Below the pieces are notes generated by a model, which was not told the origin of the DNA, searched no databases, and saw only the letters and a program-made list of their open reading frames with translations. Both the position numbers and the translations under genes were made by a program. From Rhizoclosmatium globosum (lineage: Eukaryota; Chytridiomycota; Chytridiomycetes; Chytridiales; Chytriomycetaceae): DNA of 64,000 nt. Positions 1-10,155 of this stretch are shown piece by piece (position 1 is the stretch's first letter; each line of letters begins with the position of its first letter). The DNA is taken from contig MCGO01000172.1 of the NCBI GenBank assembly GCA_002104985.1, positions 16,694-80,693 on the forward strand, in the 5' to 3' direction.

Positions 1-930
1 GTCGCATATGTTGGATTGATCAAAAACCACCATAAAAACTTTAGGGTATGTACAGCCGTAGTATAGTCCGCTGAAATATTTGACGGGTTTATCAAATAGT
101 TTACTACAATCGTCAAGGGATATGCTTCTTTGATAGGAACGTCGATTGCGACGGCGAAGTCAGTGTAAGGATTCAAAGAATTTGCAGATTCAAAATCGAT
201 GGAGTTGATTGAATTCGAAAGTGTCTCCGTTGTACAGGGGATAAAGTCTCCATTTATGTGTTGTATGCTCGCCATATCCGCGTTCTGTGCTAATGCATCA
301 ATTGGACTTAAATATGTGATAGTATACGGGTAATTTCCAACAATAACACCAGATTGTTGACTTGTATCAACCATTACAGAGTTGTTTTCAGCTATTTTGA
401 AAGTATCGCTTTCATATGGTGACATTGCAAATCCCGTCGATCTATCCATAAGGGACAAAGCCTTCTTGAAGAGAATCGTACTACCAGACATGTCGTATCG
501 TTTTATAACCATGATTGGTTGATGAACTTGCGCCAGTGTTGGATTGTCAACAACAAGGCCTGGATCATCCCAGCTGTGAATCGTCCCATCAAATATTCGT
601 GGAAGAACTTTTCGTGACAGAAGCAACTCAGTTAAGCCAGGAAGATTGAACGCGACGGCTAAACCACCTCCCAGCGCCTAACCCAGAATGTTTCATGCTA
701 ACATTTAGGACGCTCCCTCCCCATTGATATGCTCCTGTATATACAAAGGGTTCTCCAACATCACTCGCAGGAGTTGTATAGGAGAACTTATCCTCTGGAT
801 AGATATATGTTGAAAAGTTAAGTGCGGCGGCTTGAAACGCAGTTGCAGGAAAGCTGGAGCCGCCACCCACCACCGTTACTCCAGGCATACTTTTTTTGAG
901 GTTAAGGTTACTAAAGGAAAAAAAAAGCAT
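1..930 (-). CDS. PstS-like phosphate-binding (PBP) domain protein, partial, one frameshift
   Basis: The protein runs off the left edge, so its C-terminus is missing. Near the N-terminus it reads VVGGGSSFPATAFQ, then LPRIFDGTIHSWDDPGL, then QPIMVIKRYDMSGST, and near the edge HTLKFLWWFLIN. These match, in order, the phosphate-contacting GSGSSFP loop, the IFxGxIxxWNDP segment, the RxDxSGT loop and the AxxFLxWF helix of bacterial PstS-type periplasmic binding proteins. The start is ATG 930 or ATG 888; anything further upstream would enter the aldo/keto reductase gene, whose stop lies at 1008. I see no clear signal peptide. The frame shifts by one base at the CCC run 670-672; removing one base joins the two halves. 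Such domains are normally bacterial, so transfer is a plausible origin. Confidence 0.7.
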
Positions 931-1007
931 CGTATTTTTATAAGTTGGTTGCAACAGCGAGTAAAACAATCTTGAACGATTCAACAGTATTTTGGCAAAG
1001 AGTGTTT

Positions 1008-2603
1008 TCAAGAGTGACCCATTATTGGCTTTGGCAAATACGGCTCCTCCAGATATTCAACTTCTTCCTTCGTCAAAACAAATCGCGATGCCTGCACAAG
1101 TTCATCCAAATAGCTGGTTGGAAATTTAAGTACAAAAGAAACTTAAAAGAGAAGTACTCAACTGTGCCTTCGTGACACCAGCAATAACAGCCCCGACACC
1201 TTTTCCAGCACCCTTTCCATCTCTTCCACCACCGAGCAACCACGCCAACGCAACAACGGCATTCCCAACACCACGTTTACCCGCCAACTGCTTGACACGA
1301 TCCAAAATCATGGAGTCCTCTTCACTTTCCTTCGGAAACCACCGCTTCAATGCAGCATCTGTCGAACTTCTCAAAGTCGGTGCACCTTCACCTCCGGAAG
1401 CGAGGAGTCCACGAGCGAGTGGGGACCACGGGAGGATCGCGATTCCTTCGTCATTGCAGTACTTGATCATCTCGCGCTCTTCTTCACGGTACAATAGATT
1501 ATAACTTTTTAATGATGTTCATGAGCACATGAAGATATTGTACTCTGACACTTACAAGTTTTGCATTGTGGAAAACTTTGTCCAGCCACGTTTTTCGGCA
1601 ATGTGGTTCATTTTAGCGAATTGCCTACGCGTTGACATAATAAACATTATTCGATGGGATTTACTTGGAGTTAACATACCAGCAGTACATACTACTTGCT
1701 CCAATGTAACGCACTTTTCCCATGCGAACAAGATCGTTCAAAGCCTCCATCGTCTCTTCAATTTCAGTCTGTGTATTTAGGTTAACTTTCTGTAGATATC
1801 CAGTTTGTGTTGGTACATTGTAATCAAACCGATGAATCTGGTACAAATCAATGTATGAAACACCGAGTCTCTTCAAGCTAGCGTCTACGGCTTCAAACAA
1901 GTGCTTTCTGCTGAGTCCTGGCTGAAATTATAAGATTTAACTCTAACTCATCATAAATACTGACCAGAACGGTTAATCAAACTAGGATCATCTTCTCCGC
2001 GAGCGAGAGTGTTGACACCAATATCTTCGCTGACAGGAAAGTACACTTTGGTGGCGATGACAACTTGGTCTCTCGGGATATTGTATCGTCTCAAAGCTTC
2101 TCCAAGAATAAGTTCGGATTGACCGTTAGAGTACGCGTCAGCAGTGTCTAAGAGGTATGGCACAGTTAAGGAATACGTCGCTGTCTTTATTATGGCTTCC
2201 ACTGGGGCACATACCGAAAAAGTTGATTCCAAGATCGTACGCGCGTTTAATGATTGGAAGAGACTCATCTTTGTCAAGAACCTACAAACAGATATGTAAG
2301 ACGCAAAAATAGTTTAGGAGAGTAGGGTGGCGCTATTGAGGGCGAGGGTTGTATTCTTCCAGATAATCTAACTCCATCGTATTTGTCTACACTCATCAAC
2401 CTTAATCAAATCTTCCCTCAGTTTGTAGTTGCGATCGTTACAATGCCCAGCGAATACCATCTATTAGTACGTACCCATTTCTGCCACTTTGTAGATCCAA
2501 AAGACATACAGCCCAGACACAGACGCGATACTTTCAACCCGGTCTTTCCGAGACGAGTGTACTCGACCATATCAGGTGGGAAATCCTGCGATGCTGCAGC
2601 CAT
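1008..2603 (-). CDS. Aldo/keto reductase (voltage-gated K+ channel beta / YakC-type)
   Basis: NADPH-dependent carbonyl reductase with a TIM barrel, probably cytosolic. The first exon (2475-2603) gives [20 protein letters not shown]. Exon 2 (2215-2281) joins FF to the catalytic [12 protein letters not shown] motif of exon 3 (1965-2147, catalytic Asp and Tyr). Later exons give [39 protein letters not shown], and [20 protein letters not shown] followed by [10 protein letters not shown]. The protein ends [15 protein letters not shown], a usual family C-terminus. About six introns are needed. The last junction (near 1130-1170) does not keep frame with a plain GT..AG intron, so that splice or the sequence there is doubtful. 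It is transcribed divergently from the DET1 gene. Confidence 0.88.
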
Positions 2604-2668
2604 TATTTAAGCGTTGGTTTTTTGTTGAAATTGTCAGTTTGAAAAAGCAGAGAAAAGAAAGGAAGAAA
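2604..2668. promoter_or_regulatory. Shared divergent promoter, AKR / DET1
   Basis: Only 65 bp separate the ATG of the minus-strand aldo/keto reductase (2603) from the chosen ATG of DET1 (2669). Both genes must start transcription from here or from inside each other. The stretch is A-rich on the DET1 side and shows no obvious TATA box. Confidence 0.5.
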
Positions 2669-4909
2669 ATGTACGCGGCACTTCGACGGCGTGAGACATT
2701 TGCATCAAACCACGGATGTGTGTACCGGTCAATGCGGAAGAATGCGGCAAGAGTTTCTCTGGGTGAGAGTGCTAACCCTAAGTGTCGTGGTGGAGTGTGC
2801 TGAGAGACATCGCAGACAAGGTGGATCGCTGCATTGCCCTTCCGTCGGCCGTCTCGCACGTACTCGGCTTCACTTTGGACGGGACACTGTTGCTCTGTCT
2901 GGGCCAGGTAGAGTGCGCCAACCCTAACCCTACCGCCAACTCCCTCCGAAGCATTAACGCCATCACAATCCAACCAGACGGCCATGTCCATTCTCGCATT
3001 CCACTACGACCCGCACAAACCACTCTTTCAACGACCCGCCTTCGAAACGCACTTTCAAAAGCACCTCGCACGTGACTTTTGTATTGTAACTCCGAACAAC
3101 AAGTTCCTCATCGTCGCTTCAGCAACTTCGTCTTCTTCCACGTCGGCTGTCAATAATACCATGACTTATCCACATGCTCTGACTTCTCTTCGTTCTCTCG
3201 ATGACATTTCCCTCTTTCTTCTGTGTGCTCGTACAGGGACTGTTCTGGATAAACTCGTGTTCCCCGCGGACCACATTCTCCTTGCTCATGCGGCCGGTGT
3301 TCAGATTTATGGCGATTTTATGGCGGTCACTTCAGTAAAATATCAGACCGTTCATTTGTATCATCTTCAGGTGAGTACAATGTGAAATGTGATTGAATGA
3401 AAGAATCTACAAAGGAATATTGGCTCTCTGTGTAGTTATTGGACTGGCTAATACTAGTTTTAGGATTCGGGACGATTTGTGAAGCTACACGAAATCGGCT
3501 GGCTAAACTACGACGATGATCAATTCCACCTCGACAAACAAGCCACTGCTGCTGCTGCATACGCGCAAGAGAAAGTTCCAATCATCTCTTCTGCATCGAC
3601 TTCGTCATCTTTCGTCCCTGCTTCTATGTACCGAAATCAGCACCTCTCCCAAAATCAAACTCAAGAGCCAACAACCAATAGCAGTACAATGGCTGGAGGC
3701 CCTATTCGAGGATTGGACCTCCGACGATCTCTTCGTCGCGTTGGTAGAGCAATTCTCTTTCGTACCCCTTCAACCGATGAACCCAACCAACCACTTGAAT
3801 TAGCGCCAACGGCTCCTCAGCAACCAATCCCAACAAATGTGAACCCAATTACGTTTGATGCGTATGGATTTGGTGCCGTATATCCTCTTCCAAATCGGCC
3901 TCCGCAATGGATGGATATGCTGGGACAAAATCCAGGGTATTTAGAAGCCAGGCGTACTCAGCATATACCTCTCAACGGTCCAGACCTATGCGATCCGAAA
4001 GTTAGTGTTTAATTCTATCATAAATCTCATTTAACCCTCACGACAGGCACTTCCTCTAAGTGGACTCAAACAACGAATGCTTGCTTTCCTTTACCGCCAA
4101 GCCCTCGACACAGGAATCCCCTCCGCCCTCCGCCACTTCCACCTAACATTCGACCAATTCGCAAACCTAGTCCTCTGGCGCCTCCAATTCCTCTCTCCAA
4201 CAACCCTCCTCCTAAAACTCGGCGCAATAGAAAACACAGTTGGCAGGAACCAAGAACCCTCCACATCCCAACCCTGCTTCCACCTAATCTACGAAATCCC
4301 CACAACAAAAGTCCTCGCCGTATTCGACAACGCATCCCAAGAACTCCTCGAACTCTTCCAGTCATACCCACAGTTCAGACATACCCCGGAAACACGGTAC
4401 CTCTCTACCCCAGCAACAAACCTACACGCCCGGGAATACGTCAAAAAACAGCTCTACTCAGTTCGAAAAGCCAAAAACGGGGGTGTATCGCAATCCGTGA
4501 AACGAGTCCTCGCGTCACTCCCCATCAACCCGCATTTATACATACACAGTCCATGGCTCGACCAGCACGTGTTTCATTACGACGAAAGCGTGATCAATAA
4601 TGTGAATCGGCCGCGGACGTGGACGTCTGGGGACGTTCCGGTGAAGATTTGGGATAGAGCGACGGGGAGGGTTGTTGTAAGGATTGATCCGAATCCGGCG
4701 GTTGCTGGGACTGCATTTGCGAATGTGTTGGCGCGGTCAAAGTTAGTATATCTTGATTTCTTGGTTTGAGTCTTTGCTTATGAACTATTGGTGGTAGGAA
4801 ATACGTGACATATCACTTTCATCCAACGGACCCGGTCATATTGACCGCAATGACGATTATGGGACAGGGAACGTCACACAACTTGCATTATCGTGAATTG
4901 ACGGGTTGA
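2669..4909 (+). CDS. DET1: DET1 homologue (De-etiolated-1, CUL4-DDB1 adaptor)
   Basis: DET1 works in the DDB1-DET1-DDA1 module that partners CUL4 ligases and COP1. Six exons can be joined in frame: 2669-2762, 2816-2907, 2978-3370, 3464-4000, 4047-4741 and 4798-4909, giving about 640 residues against about 550 in human. Diagnostic stretches are SHVLGFTLDGTLLLCLGQ (the SPDGRYF region), SLFLLCARTGTVLD, QTVHLYHLQ, LKQRMLAFLYRQAL, FDQFANLVLWRLQFL, VLAVFDNASQELLELF, SVKRVLASLPI and the C-terminal YVTYHFHPTDPVILTAM. The extra length is a Ser/Gln/Pro-rich insert in exon 4, roughly residues 230-350. The start was chosen because a 53-nt intron with a GCTAACCC branch joins it in frame. DET1 is absent from most well-known fungi, so its retention is notable. 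Confidence 0.88.
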
Positions 4910-5085
4910 TTGCCTGTTTTCTCTTTTCCATTGAAATTGAATATGGCTGTAGTATTAGTTGTAAAAGTAAATATTCAAATCATTGTTGAGAACATTTGTC
5001 AGTCTGATTTGTTGATGCTCATATAACAAAGTGATAGACGAATTTACTCTGGACCCAAATACAAGTGATGTAAGAGTGAAAATGA

Positions 5086-6571
5086 TTACAAGGAAAAGAA
5101 ACTTTTGGGAGGAACGGCTGTGGGTACATTTCCAGCTGCAGTAATAAACGCTGGTATTTGAGCCTTCAGTATTGCCCTAAACAAATGGTTGGATTCAGTT
5201 CTATAGATGTGTTATATATGTGAACGAAAAAAGACTCACCGAAGTTCCTTGACATTCTCGTCCACAGAAGCATTGAGTGTAATGGAGACGGGAACTACTT
5301 TCGTGAATGGCATATACTCATCCTCTCGACCTGAACGACTCAAAATAGGGCTCACAAACGCCATACGAGGTGATTTCGCATCATAAAATTCAACTAGAAA
5401 AGGTATGCGTTAATAAAAAGATGTCTCCCAGAATCAATTAAACGGCGACTCATAAACTCACATAAAACAACAACCCCTCTCGCCTCCTTCTTACTCGTCG
5501 CACTCCTTTCCTCAAAATAGAAACTGGCTTTCGAAAACCCAGTGTCATCCCATTCCAAGACTTGAGTTGGAAAAGCAGCAACAACAGCTTCACAGAGTCG
5601 TTTCTTTTTTCCAACAAGTTCACGCGCAGAGACAAGGTGTTGTTTCACTGCAATTTCGAGGTCACTCAAGAAATCAATTGCGACTGTTGTTGGAGGGAAT
5701 GGAGGGAGAGTGAAGGATGTGGAGAGAGTTGGATGCGAAAAGTCGACGCGTGGAGTGATTTTTGAGACAACTGGAGAGACAGGTGAGAGTGTATATGTTA
5801 GGTGGACGGTTGCTGTGTGGACGAGACGTTAGTGAACGCATGTGTTGAGGAGAGATGGAAGCGAACCAGCTATTGGGTCTAATGACATGTCAGCTGAGTC
5901 GCCAGGAGGATGTTGGTATTGTGTATCAAAGCGGATATGGACCTGATAATGGGGTAAATAAGCAGAGATGAGACACTTTTGAATCGCACCTCATTTTCAC
6001 CGTTCTCCTCCACCAGCACATACTCCAGATTCTGATAATGATCCAGAGTCGACACGTCAAAGACAACGGACTCGACACCGGTTGCCTGGATCCGCAACAG
6101 TTCCCGGTTCTACCAAATCAAAGCCCAATTATTCGATTGCCACCGAGTCCAACGATGCAATACCAGATAAAAGGCTGTCAAACAGTCCATCACTTTGAGC
6201 AGAGCAAGATCGTCCTTCGAATCCCACGTGGCCAGCGGAGACACGTCCTTCAGCTTCAGCCCAACAAGACCGCCAAGTGGAATGATGTCTGGACCCACAC
6301 CCGCGGCCGAATCAGATGCATCAAAGAGCACATCGCCTGTTTCGAAGATAGTTTAATTACGCCAAACAACACAACACAACACAAAACAAAACACACATTC
6401 AAAGGCCGCACGTCCGCAAAGCCGCGTTTGGATGCAGAACACGTGGCACTGTGTTTGGTCTGGGCCGAGGCTCAGCGATCGCAGATTCGATGTTGTGTGG
6501 CGCCCTTCGCTCTTGCGTTGCACGGGGAGCAGGAGCGGCAGCAGCGTCGATGCAATGCGTTTTGAATTCAT
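5086..6571 (-). CDS. BRE/BABAM2-like subunit of BRISC / BRCA1-A deubiquitinase complexes
   Basis: BRE (BRCC45) is a non-catalytic scaffold with two UEV-like folds that bind the K63-specific deubiquitinase BRCC36 complex. Joined exons show a first UEV-like unit (DVLFDASDSAAGVGPDIIP, then VSPLATWDSKDDLALLKV, matching the human LASWNPSNPECLLLVVKEL region) and a second (LSDLEIAVKQHL, then EWDDTGFSKASFYF, matching VVEYDAEGFTKLTLLL). The C-terminus, ILKAQIPAFITAAG, matches the KTFVPQFQEAA end of BRE. An intron at 6337-6396 fits in frame, as do others near 6120-6165, 5935-5990, 5790-5870, 5400-5465 and 5178-5240. The first exon is poorly conserved, so the start is less sure. It converges on DET1. 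Confidence 0.62.
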
Positions 6572-6634
6572 TTGCTTTCCATCAATTAAATAAAGAGAAA
6601 GAAAAGAAGAGAGAGAAAAGGAAAAAAGGAATAA

Positions 6635-7091
6635 TCATGCACATTCTTGCTTCAACGTTCCTTTGGCTTCAAGCTCTTCGAGGTGTTCGTCTCCTCCAAG
6701 GTGCTTCTGCTTGACGAAAATGTTGGGGACTGTCTTTTGGCCAGTCTTTTGGTGCTATTATTGCATGGAGCACGATCAATACAAATAAAGAAGTGTAGAG
6801 CAACCTACCAAGTAGTCTTGGATTGCAGCACCATCTTGAACAATGTCAAGCTCAATCACCTGGAAAGGAATACCGTGTTTGTTCAAAATCTTCTTCGCAG
6901 AGGTACAATATGGACAGTAGCTCTTTCTATTTATATGATTGATTGTTGAATGGAATGCGAAAGTACACAAAAAGGAGTATGATTAGAAACTTGAATCAAC
7001 AAACATAGTGAAGTCTGAAGGCAACTTACGAAAAGACCATAACCTTGTTGGCTGCAATCGCGTCCTCTGCGATAGTTTTGGCGTTCGACAT
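6635..7091 (-). CDS. Glutaredoxin, dithiol CPYC type (first of three in tandem)
   Basis: Glutathione-dependent thiol-disulfide oxidoreductase of about 105 residues. Three exons: MSNAKTIAEDAIAANKVMVF, then SKSYCPYCTSAKKIL, then TGQKTVPNIFVKQKHLGGDE. The CPYC active site, the TVP cis-proline loop and the GGDE glutathione-binding turn are all present. The protein ends KQECA. The donor GTAAGT after VMVFS and the donor GTAGGT after QDYL give standard junctions. It lacks an N-terminal extension, so it is probably cytosolic. Confidence 0.92.
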
Positions 7092-7217
7092 GGTAGCTCC
7101 GGAGAAAGATGGAGTTTCGAGCAAGTTTCCCATTGTTTTGAAATCCAACAAAACCACTTGAATAGAAAGATAATTATATCTGAACGGACACAGTTTTCAC
7201 TAAAACAGCTACATCGT

Positions 7218-7677
7218 TTATAAACAAAATGATTCCAATTCCCCCTTCTCCTCCAACTCCATCAAATGCTCATCCCCACCAAGGAACTTCCCCTTCACAA
7301 ACACAAACGGAACACTATTTTGACCCGTCTTTAAGAATAAATACTCTTGTATCGCTTTCCCTTCCTTCCCTTCCACGCCCATCAGATCCAAATCCAGAAA
7401 CTTGAATGGAATATTATGCTTGTCCAACATTTCTCGTGCAGCTTTGCAGTAGGGACAATAGCTTTTCGTGAATAGAACAACGTTATGTGATGCAATCGCA
7501 GATTCTGTCGTTCCAATCGCTTTTTCCTTGGTTGTGTTTTTTGAGTTTGGTACTTTCTCATTTACAAAGCTAAATACAGCGACGTACATCAGCAGACGCC
7601 TTCTCTGGCTGTAATCTTGCTGTAGTGTCTATTGTCGTTGCAGCAACGGTGTTGGCTTTGGACGGACTGCACCCCAT
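7218..7677 (-). CDS. Glutaredoxin with predicted N-myristoylation signal
   Basis: Dithiol glutaredoxin: TKSYCPYCKAAREML active site, NSVPFVFVKGKFLGGDEH for the cis-Pro and GG motif, ending ESFCL. A 61-nt intron (GTACGT..CCAAG) joins the core to a first exon starting MGCSPSKANTV. Gly2-Cys3 with Ser at position 5 or 6 is the classic N-myristoylation plus palmitoylation pattern, so this copy may be tethered to membranes, unlike its two neighbours. The insert DLMGVEGKEGKAIQEY before the cis-Pro region is longer than in the other two copies. Confidence 0.88.
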
Positions 7678-7798
7678 TTACAAAGTCTTTCAAACAAAGA
7701 GATTTACGACGATGAAATAGAACCACTAACTTGTATTTTGACAATATCTTATAAAATAATATAAGTTTGAAGATTTCAGATCAACTCAGACACGGCAT

Positions 7799-8209
7799 TT
7801 ACTCCTCATTCACCAACACATGCAATTCCCCTTTATGAAAGATAGCATGAATCGCATCACATCCACCGATATGTTTCTGGTTGATGAAGATGTTGGGGAC
7901 TGTTCGCTGACCAGTCAACTGGGCTAAGTATGCCTGGATCTCATCGCCATTGTCCAAAGAATCAAGCTCAACGGCAGTGTATGAGATATTCTCATTCTTG
8001 AGGAGAGATTTCGCTTTGGAGCAGTATGGGCACCAGGACTTTGAGAACACAATCACCTAGATGGTTGTTAAAACTTTGAGTGTGATAGTACATATTGGCA
8101 AAGCACAGCTCACTCCGCCAGAGCTCCCCTAATCATGAACATTAATGCAATAGAAACACACCTTGTTCTTTGCAATGAGAGTATCTACAAACTTCTTGGC
8201 AAAGGTCAT
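7799..8209 (-). CDS. Glutaredoxin, dithiol CPYC type (third tandem copy)
   Basis: Two exons. The first encodes MTFAKKFVDTLIAKNK; an intron starting GTGTGT and ending CATCTAG leads to VIVFSKSWCPYCSKAKSLL. The CPYC motif, TGQRTVPNIFINQKHIGG and the final helix are intact. About 100 residues, same strand as the two preceding glutaredoxins, with a similar intron position just before the active-site strand, so the three arose by tandem duplication. Confidence 0.9.
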
Positions 8210-8384
8210 CGGTTGGTAGATTTGGAATAATTTTGTATTGTAAACAATTTCGAATGCAAATCAGAAACAACGAATCTGAAAGCTTTAAATCTCCTTCTCC
8301 CTCTTTCTTTGAAATAAATACGCAAATAATTCATTTGAATCTTAAATACGACAAACCATACAACTTAAACAGGGCCAGAATCTC

Positions 8385-10112
8385 TTAGTCAAAAACCATC
8401 GCATCATCTCCACCCTTCGGAATAACGCCACCAAAGAACCCAACGCCGCCACTCTGTCCCATAACAACATCTTCTTCATTTGCAACACCCCACTTGACAC
8501 GACTCAAAGTCTTTTCAATCAAAGTATGAGTAAATGGCTCTTAACCACAAAAAAACAAAACTCACCTCAGGAACACCCCCAACCTCTCTCGCCACATCCA
8601 TTTCATCACAACTCATGACACCAACACCCCCCTGAACACCCCCCAAAAACCTCTTGACATCCTTCACATCCCCGCCCTCCCTCTTTTCAAAAGCCGCAGC
8701 CACGGCATTTGCATTGGTACGCCCCAAGTACGACAAAAGCACCGCATCCATCACACTTGAAGCCCCCCCATCAGTAGAATACGGAATCGCACCCCCACGC
8801 TTCTCAACAGCATCTTGCAACGAAGCAGCAGCAACATGTCCGTCTTCTTCCATCTCCGAGACAGCAGCCTCCAAATCGGCGAGTTGTTTTTCGTAAGGGT
8901 TGGGTTGTAGGTAGACCCCGAGGGGCTGTGATGGACTGGAGGGAGGCAAGGAGGGATTTGAGGGAGGCGTTGTTGGATTCGAGGGTTGCAAGGGATGTGT
9001 CGACGGTGTTGGCAAAGTAAGATGCCTGTTGTGGGGGTTTTTTTTATGTTAGATGGGTAAAGTGTTTTTTTAAAAATACTCGTGCTCGTTTGTTCCTCGG
9101 CATCATCATCGCTTTTCTCGTTAATTTCATACTCGCTTCGGTCGTTAAATATTCTCCTCACAACATGAAAGCTCGTCCCTCGCAGTCATTCCTCTTCCCG
9201 TACAAACACAAAAATATAAAACAACTCACCGCAGCAACCTTTTTACTCAGCTCCATTACCTCTAATTCCAAAGCCTCGACCGACAAGTCTTCCGCCCCCT
9301 CCTCCTCCTCCAACTCTTTTTTCAAGTCCTCAATTTCCTTGTACCTGTCCAATACGACTTTCGTATTGGGTGGAATACCCATGAGTTTGTCTTTACAAAA
9401 GACATCGAATCTGTCAAACACTTTATCGACCGTGTTTTCCATGAGTGTCGTAAGAGAAGTGATGCCCTTGTTATCATTATCATTATTATTATTGTTAGTG
9501 TCTTAGTTTGTCAAATTGTTCGGACACACTCACCTCTTCAATGGCGGCATCGTCCAAGCACGCGTTGTTCACGGTGTCCGAACGACCACCACCACCACCA
9601 ACTACATCATCATCATCAACCTGTTCCAACAAAAACGCCTCACAGGCTTCAAGTGCCTGCATCAAAAGAGCATTAACGATATTGATTGCCTCGTCAACAA
9701 GATTCTGAGGAGCAAAGCCAAAGTGTTCGACAATAATGTCTTTTGCGCGGCGGGACTGGGCCGTGGCAAAGGCGAGCGCGTCGAGGTTCTTTTTTGCGTT
9801 GGTACTTGTTGTTGAGCTAGTACTCGTTGTACTCGTTGTGGTAGTACTGGTAGTAGTAGTACTAGTACCAGTTGTCGCAGTAGGGTCGCCACCACCACCA
9901 CTCGAGGCAGCAGAGCCACTCGAAGCGCCAATCAAATCACTCAATTCGCGTTCAAAGTCGCGTGGCGTCGCAGTCGAAGTCGCAGTCGCAGTCAAAGTCG
10001 AGTCAAAGCCAGTTTCAGCCACCAAACCACCGCCCTCAATTCCACTTTGTCGCCGCTTTCGAAGGTCCGCAATGGCCCGAAGATTGTGCGAAAGCGTTTG
10101 ACGTCGGTGCAT
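8385..10112 (-). CDS. MIS12: Kinetochore protein MIS12 homologue, one frameshift
   Basis: MIS12 is a subunit of the MIND/Mis12 complex that links inner centromere and outer kinetochore. After a low-complexity Ser/Thr/Gly leader of about 100 residues comes IIVEHFGFAPQNLVDEAI, matching the conserved EAQFFGFTPQ start of the family, then ALLMQALEACEAFLLEQ. The next exon gives MENTVDKVFDRFDVFCKDKL, IPPNTKVVLDRYKEIEDLKK and a coiled coil. The next begins ASYFANTVDTSLATLE. The reading frame then slips by one base in the run CCCC at 8916-8919; beyond it the frame YEKQLADLEAAVSEMEE continues the coiled coil. The last exon ends GGDDAMVFD. The start lies 43 bp from the NAA30 start. Confidence 0.75.
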
Positions 10113-10155
10113 TGGTTTTTGTTTGTTTTGTTTTGTTTATTAATCTTCAAAGAAA
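10113..10155. promoter_or_regulatory. 43-bp divergent promoter, MIS12 / NAA30
   Basis: The two start codons face away from each other across 43 bp, which contain T-rich TTTGTTTTG repeats on the plus strand. The 5' untranslated regions must be very short or overlap. Confidence 0.45.

Noticed and set aside
9736..10101. Plus-strand Val/Leu-rich open frame resembling a membrane segment
   Set aside because: Antisense of the Thr/Ser-rich leader of MIS12; no family support.
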